This document shows positions 61,049 to 64,000 of a DNA stretch of 64,000 bases, one piece after another. A program made the translations under genes and the position numbers. The DNA lies in NCBI RefSeq assembly GCF_040222815.1, contig NZ_JAVKCH010000036.1, positions 186,001-250,000 of the forward strand, given 5' to 3'. Source of the stretch: Imperialibacter sp040222815 (lineage in GTDB: Bacteria; Bacteroidota; Bacteroidia; Cytophagales; Cyclobacteriaceae). The first letter of the stretch is position 1, and each line of letters starts with the position of its first letter. Under the pieces are notes generated by a model. That model did not search any database and had not been told where the DNA came from. It was given only the letters and a program-made list of their open reading frames with translations.

Positions 61049-63367
61049 ATGTCTTCTTTCAAAGAACCTTCTTACAATTTTTTCTCCTTCCTTAGGAAAC
61101 AAAGGCTCAAGGTTATACTTACCGTGCTGATATCACTGTTGATTTTGGTCGTTGGTACTATTTTAAGTGTATGGACTTTTTATCAAAATAAGAAGACAGT
61201 CACGGAAAGGGTGATTTCAAATGAGCTTCCTGTCCTGGTTGACTATGCTGCCGTTCGGTTTATGGAGAATGTGAGTGAGTCAATTCATGTGTCAAAATAT
61301 TTGGCTAACAGCCCCTTTGTTAAGGACTGGCTCAGGAACGAACAACCTGATACCACGCAAATGCTCAGGTACCTGAACCAAATTGGGGCGAGCAAGAATA
61401 TTGTTAGCCTTCACATTATCCCAGTTGAAAACCCGGTAATTATTTCAAACAATTGGCCTCGGCGAAAATTAACCGACGCTGCAGATCCTTTTTTTAAGAA
61501 ATTTCTCGTCAGCGACAATTTTCGGGAGTTCAATATAGACATTAACAAATATGTGAAGCACAAGCAGTTGCTTTTCTATGTCAACAACAAGATTGTTGGA
61601 GATGACGGTAGCGTTCTGGGGCTGGCTGACGTGGCCATGCGACTTGATAAGTTTAGTTCAGTAATTAAGTATGATAGCCTTGAGTCAATTGGACAGCTTT
61701 ATATTGTTGACCGCAGTGGCACCATCAAACTTCACAACGACACGACCCGGATAGGGCATAGTAGTTCGGTTTCAAATGGATCCAATATTAAAAATGAGCC
61801 CGGCTTGGACGAAGTGGCTGAAGATATACTCAGCGGTAAGGTGTCAATCGCAGAGTTCCAAAGGGAAGGGAAAACCATTTTGTTAATGACGAGGGTCTTA
61901 CCTGAATTTGACTGGCTTGTCGTTGCAGAAGTGCCCAAGGAAGATTTTATGGCTCCGTATCTTAGCATGCTATGGAAAAACTTGATAATGAGTATTTTAG
62001 GCGCTATTCTGAGTGTGGTATTAGTGGTAGGCATTACTTCCCGGTGGGTGGTAAGACCTCTTATGCTGCTGAAGAGCGGTCTCATCAACTTTTTTCTTTT
62101 TTTGAACGGCGACCGAACCGGTTATGAAAAGATATCGGAGCGGGGAAGCAGGGAAATGAGAGACATGGCCCACGAGATAAACCGTGAGGTCGACAGGATC
62201 AAGTCTAATCTTGAAAAAGATCAGGCACTGATTATGGAAATGCAGTTTCTCATAGAGCAAGTTAACAATGGCGTTTTTTCTGTAAGACTGAAAGAGCAGG
62301 CGGCAAACCCGAGACTAAGAAGGCTGAGAGCTGATATAAATCACATGCTCGAATTGTTGAGTGCAAAGGTTGGCGATAACCTCAACGAGACCCTAAAATC
62401 ACTACAGCAATATGCCAACCTTAATTTTTCCGACGCTTCAAAGAACAAGAATTTGGGTGAGCTGGGAGCACAGGTCCATAGCATGGGCACGGCGTTGGAG
62501 AATGCGTTGCATGAAATAAAGTCGCAAAATAAGGAGCTACAAGAAAAGCGGATCAAAGTAGATGAACAGAATAAGTTTATCGAGTCCCGCAACAAGGAGC
62601 TGAGTAATGTGAATGCTCAAATCAATCTGATCAACTCGAAGCTTGAAACGCTGGTTGAGGAGAAAACCCTTAACCTGCAAAAAGCTTACCGTGAACTGGA
62701 TACGTTTCTATACCGAGCCTCACACGATTTGAGGCGCCCTTTAACGACATTAAGAGGAATTGTCCAGCTGGTTGAGGATAGAAATACTGATGAAAAAGTT
62801 GGGGAACTCTACGAATTGATTGACAAGGTCATCAGTGGAATGGACAGCATGCTTAAGAAGCTAATTGCTATTAGCTATGTTTCCAGTACCGAATTAACGG
62901 TTAATCATATCGGCAGCGATTTGTGTGCCAAACTGGTGGAAAAGGTTTTGGACGGTTTTCAGGATAGATTGACCGACAATGGTACAAAAGTCACCGTAAA
63001 TATTGCCCCTGACTTAGGCTTTAATGCTAGCGAAGACTTGATAGAAAGTGTGCTCACTAACATCGTCGAAAACTCCTTGATATTTTCCTCAAAAGTAGAA
63101 CCTGTACTCGTAATAAGCTTTACCGAGGGGCCTAAAGATCATGTAAGCCTTACTGTGGAAGATAATGGAGTGGGTATTCCGCAAAATGTGCAGGACAGAT
63201 GTTTTGATATGTTTTTCAAAGGCAGTCAGTTATCGCAGGGAGACGGCCTTGGCTTATACGTTGTAAAGAAAATAGCTGACAGGCTGGGGGCTGCTATCGT
63301 GCTCAAAAGCCAGGTTGGCAAGGGCACCACTATTGTAGTGAAGTTTCCGAAGGAGCGCTCAGAATAA
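61049..63367 (+). CDS. Cache-domain sensor histidine kinase
   Basis: A 772-residue kinase. TM1 is at about 21-43, then a double-Cache-like periplasmic sensor (about 50-300; QLYIVDRSGTIKLHNDTTRIG) and TM2 at about 308-330. A HAMP-like linker and a long coiled coil (390-545; KSQNKELQEKRIKVDEQNKF) follow. The DHp domain has phospho-acceptor His559 in YRASHDLRRPLTTLRG, and the HATPase has VEDNGVGIPQNVQDRCFDMFF and GDGLGLYVVKKI. The N box is NIVENSLIFSS. No response regulator is adjacent, so it is an orphan kinase. Cache domains bind small molecules such as organic or amino acids. Confidence 0.9.
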   Translation: MSSFKEPSYNFFSFLRKQRLKVILTVLISLLILVVGTILSVWTFYQNKKTVTERVISNELPVLVDYAAVRFMENVSESIHVSKYLANSPFVKDWLRNEQPDTTQMLRYLNQIGASKNIVSLHIIPVENPVIISNNWPRRKLTDAADPFFKKFLVSDNFREFNIDINKYVKHKQLLFYVNNKIVGDDGSVLGLADVAMRLDKFSSVIKYDSLESIGQLYIVDRSGTIKLHNDTTRIGHSSSVSNGSNIKNEPGLDEVAEDILSGKVSIAEFQREGKTILLMTRVLPEFDWLVVAEVPKEDFMAPYLSMLWKNLIMSILGAILSVVLVVGITSRWVVRPLMLLKSGLINFFLFLNGDRTGYEKISERGSREMRDMAHEINREVDRIKSNLEKDQALIMEMQFLIEQVNNGVFSVRLKEQAANPRLRRLRADINHMLELLSAKVGDNLNETLKSLQQYANLNFSDASKNKNLGELGAQVHSMGTALENALHEIKSQNKELQEKRIKVDEQNKFIESRNKELSNVNAQINLINSKLETLVEEKTLNLQKAYRELDTFLYRASHDLRRPLTTLRGIVQLVEDRNTDEKVGELYELIDKVISGMDSMLKKLIAISYVSSTELTVNHIGSDLCAKLVEKVLDGFQDRLTDNGTKVTVNIAPDLGFNASEDLIESVLTNIVENSLIFSSKVEPVLVISFTEGPKDHVSLTVEDNGVGIPQNVQDRCFDMFFKGSQLSQGDGLGLYVVKKIADRLGAAIVLKSQVGKGTTIVVKFPKERSE

Positions 63368-63375
63368 GGCAAAAA

Positions 63376-63410
63376 AAATGACCCGCACCAGAAAGAGGCA
63401 CGGGTCATTT
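63376..63410 (+). terminator. Rho-independent terminator
   Basis: AAATGACCCG (63376-63385) pairs with CGGGTCATTT (63401-63410) around a 15-nt loop, 8 bases after the kinase stop. It also suits the convergent pyrophosphatase gene, with an A8 run on its other side. Confidence 0.85.
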
Positions 63411-63443
63411 AAGTTTCGTGTATAGCTTTTACAAGACTCGGTT

Positions 63444-64000
63444 TTACTTAACCTTTTCAAGCACCTTCTCTACCTTCACACTAATCTCTTTTGCTGTTTG
63501 CTCATTGAGCTGCTGGTCTATCGACGCTGTGTGAGGTTTTTCGGAAATATGCGGCGCAATGATGAGGGCAACAATAGACGTAAGCTTGATAAGGATGTTC
63601 ATCGACGGTCCGGAAGTGTCTTTGAAAGGATCACCTACAGTATCACCAGTCACTGACGCTTTGTGCGGCTCAGAGCCTTTGTACTCCATCTTACCATTGA
63701 TTTCAACACCCTTTTCGAACGACTTCTTTGCATTGTCCCAGGCACCACCGGCGTTGTTTTGGAAAATTCCCATCAACACACCAGAAACAGTGATACCGGC
63801 AAGGGTTCCCCCGAGTACTTCAGGTCCAAAGCTGAAACCAACGATGATCGGAGTCAGCAGGGCAATGGCACCAGGCAGCATCATTTCACGAATGGAAGCT
63901 TTGGTTGAAATGGCGACACATTTGTCATATTCTGGCTTTCCTTTGTACTCCATGATGCCAGGAATTTCCTTGAACTGACGACGCACTTCGTTTACCATGT
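63444..64000 (-). CDS. hppA: Membrane-bound proton/sodium-translocating pyrophosphatase (partial)
   Basis: The C-terminal 185 residues or so of a membrane pyrophosphatase; the gene continues beyond the right edge. Visible family blocks are REMMLPGAIALLTPIIVGFSFG, GTLAGITVSGVLMGIFQNNAGGAWDNAKK, HKASVTGDTVGDPFKDTSGPSMNILIKL, with Asp and Lys residues of the pyrophosphate site. These enzymes couple PPi hydrolysis to H+ or Na+ pumping. GNNxGGAWDNAKK is the usual site for judging K+ dependence (Ala versus Lys); here the residue before WDNAKK is Ala, which suggests a K+-dependent type. A ~55-residue C-terminal tail after HISEKP is hydrophilic. Confidence 0.92.
   Translation of the reverse strand, partial: MVNEVRRQFKEIPGIMEYKGKPEYDKCVAISTKASIREMMLPGAIALLTPIIVGFSFGPEVLGGTLAGITVSGVLMGIFQNNAGGAWDNAKKSFEKGVEINGKMEYKGSEPHKASVTGDTVGDPFKDTSGPSMNILIKLTSIVALIIAPHISEKPHTASIDQQLNEQTAKEISVKVEKVLEKVK

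Overview
The window is a stretch of chromosome from a Bacteroidota bacterium, most likely a gliding or marine member of the Cytophagia; the genus cannot be set from the sequence. The evidence is a GldC homologue, a giant secreted protein with a type IX secretion (Por) sorting domain, FISUMP, DUF6090, DUF3098 and collagen-like lipoprotein families, the gene run ftsX-DUF3098-uppP-truB-ribF, a CarboxypepD_reg/outer-membrane-barrel protein, and TPR-type and LytS-type sensor kinases. Most genes lie on the minus strand. No rRNA, tRNA or CRISPR array was recognised.

Region 1 (1-15.6 kb): envelope genes, a lone SIR2-like protein, a DUF433/DUF5615 toxin-antitoxin-like pair bracketed by two identical terminators, a secreted metallophosphoesterase, a sugar-phosphate-isomerase-like protein, a 101-bp tandem repeat, the TrkA/TrkH potassium uptake pair, a DinB protein, an FtsX/MacB-type permease, a 130-bp MITE nested between 50-bp direct repeats, and VOC and SMP-30-like genes.

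Region 2 (15.6-23.6 kb) is accessory DNA. Small plus-strand genes of mostly unknown function are separated by at least three related 157-187 bp elements. Each element has the layout TAAC - 7 nt - TAAR arm ... complementary arm - 7 nt - GTTA-like box. This is the organisation of an integron cassette array (attC-like sites) without an integrase in the window. The last cassette gene has an in-frame amber codon. The flanks carry a strong 48-nt hairpin, an 18-bp perfect palindrome, a 163-bp GC-rich repeat and a 22.5-bp-period tandem repeat.

Region 3 (23.6-33.6 kb): a 2403-residue secreted repeat protein with fifteen 83-residue Ig-like repeats and a T9SS sorting domain lies directly downstream of a TPR histidine kinase / LuxR-type response regulator pair, which may control it.

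Region 4 (33.8-47 kb): polysaccharide deacetylase, beta carbonic anhydrase, MscS channel, and a tight operon of ATP-grasp ligase, a large unrecognised protein with a papain-like Q/C/H/N signature and alanine racemase. After these come an ExbB/MotA-like small membrane protein, a LytS/LytTR two-component pair and an outer-membrane beta-barrel protein.

Region 5 (47-64 kb) is mostly core: gldC with an M48 lipoprotein peptidase, succinyl-CoA:3-ketoacid CoA-transferase, the ribF-truB-uppP-DUF3098-ftsX operon, a sigma factor with its putative anti-sigma partner, ligase-associated DNA-damage genes (pdeM and an Lhr-type helicase) around a DUF2147 gene, a CDP-glycerol-transferase-like protein, a lipoprotein esterase, a Cache-domain histidine kinase, and the 3' part of a membrane pyrophosphatase cut by the window edge.
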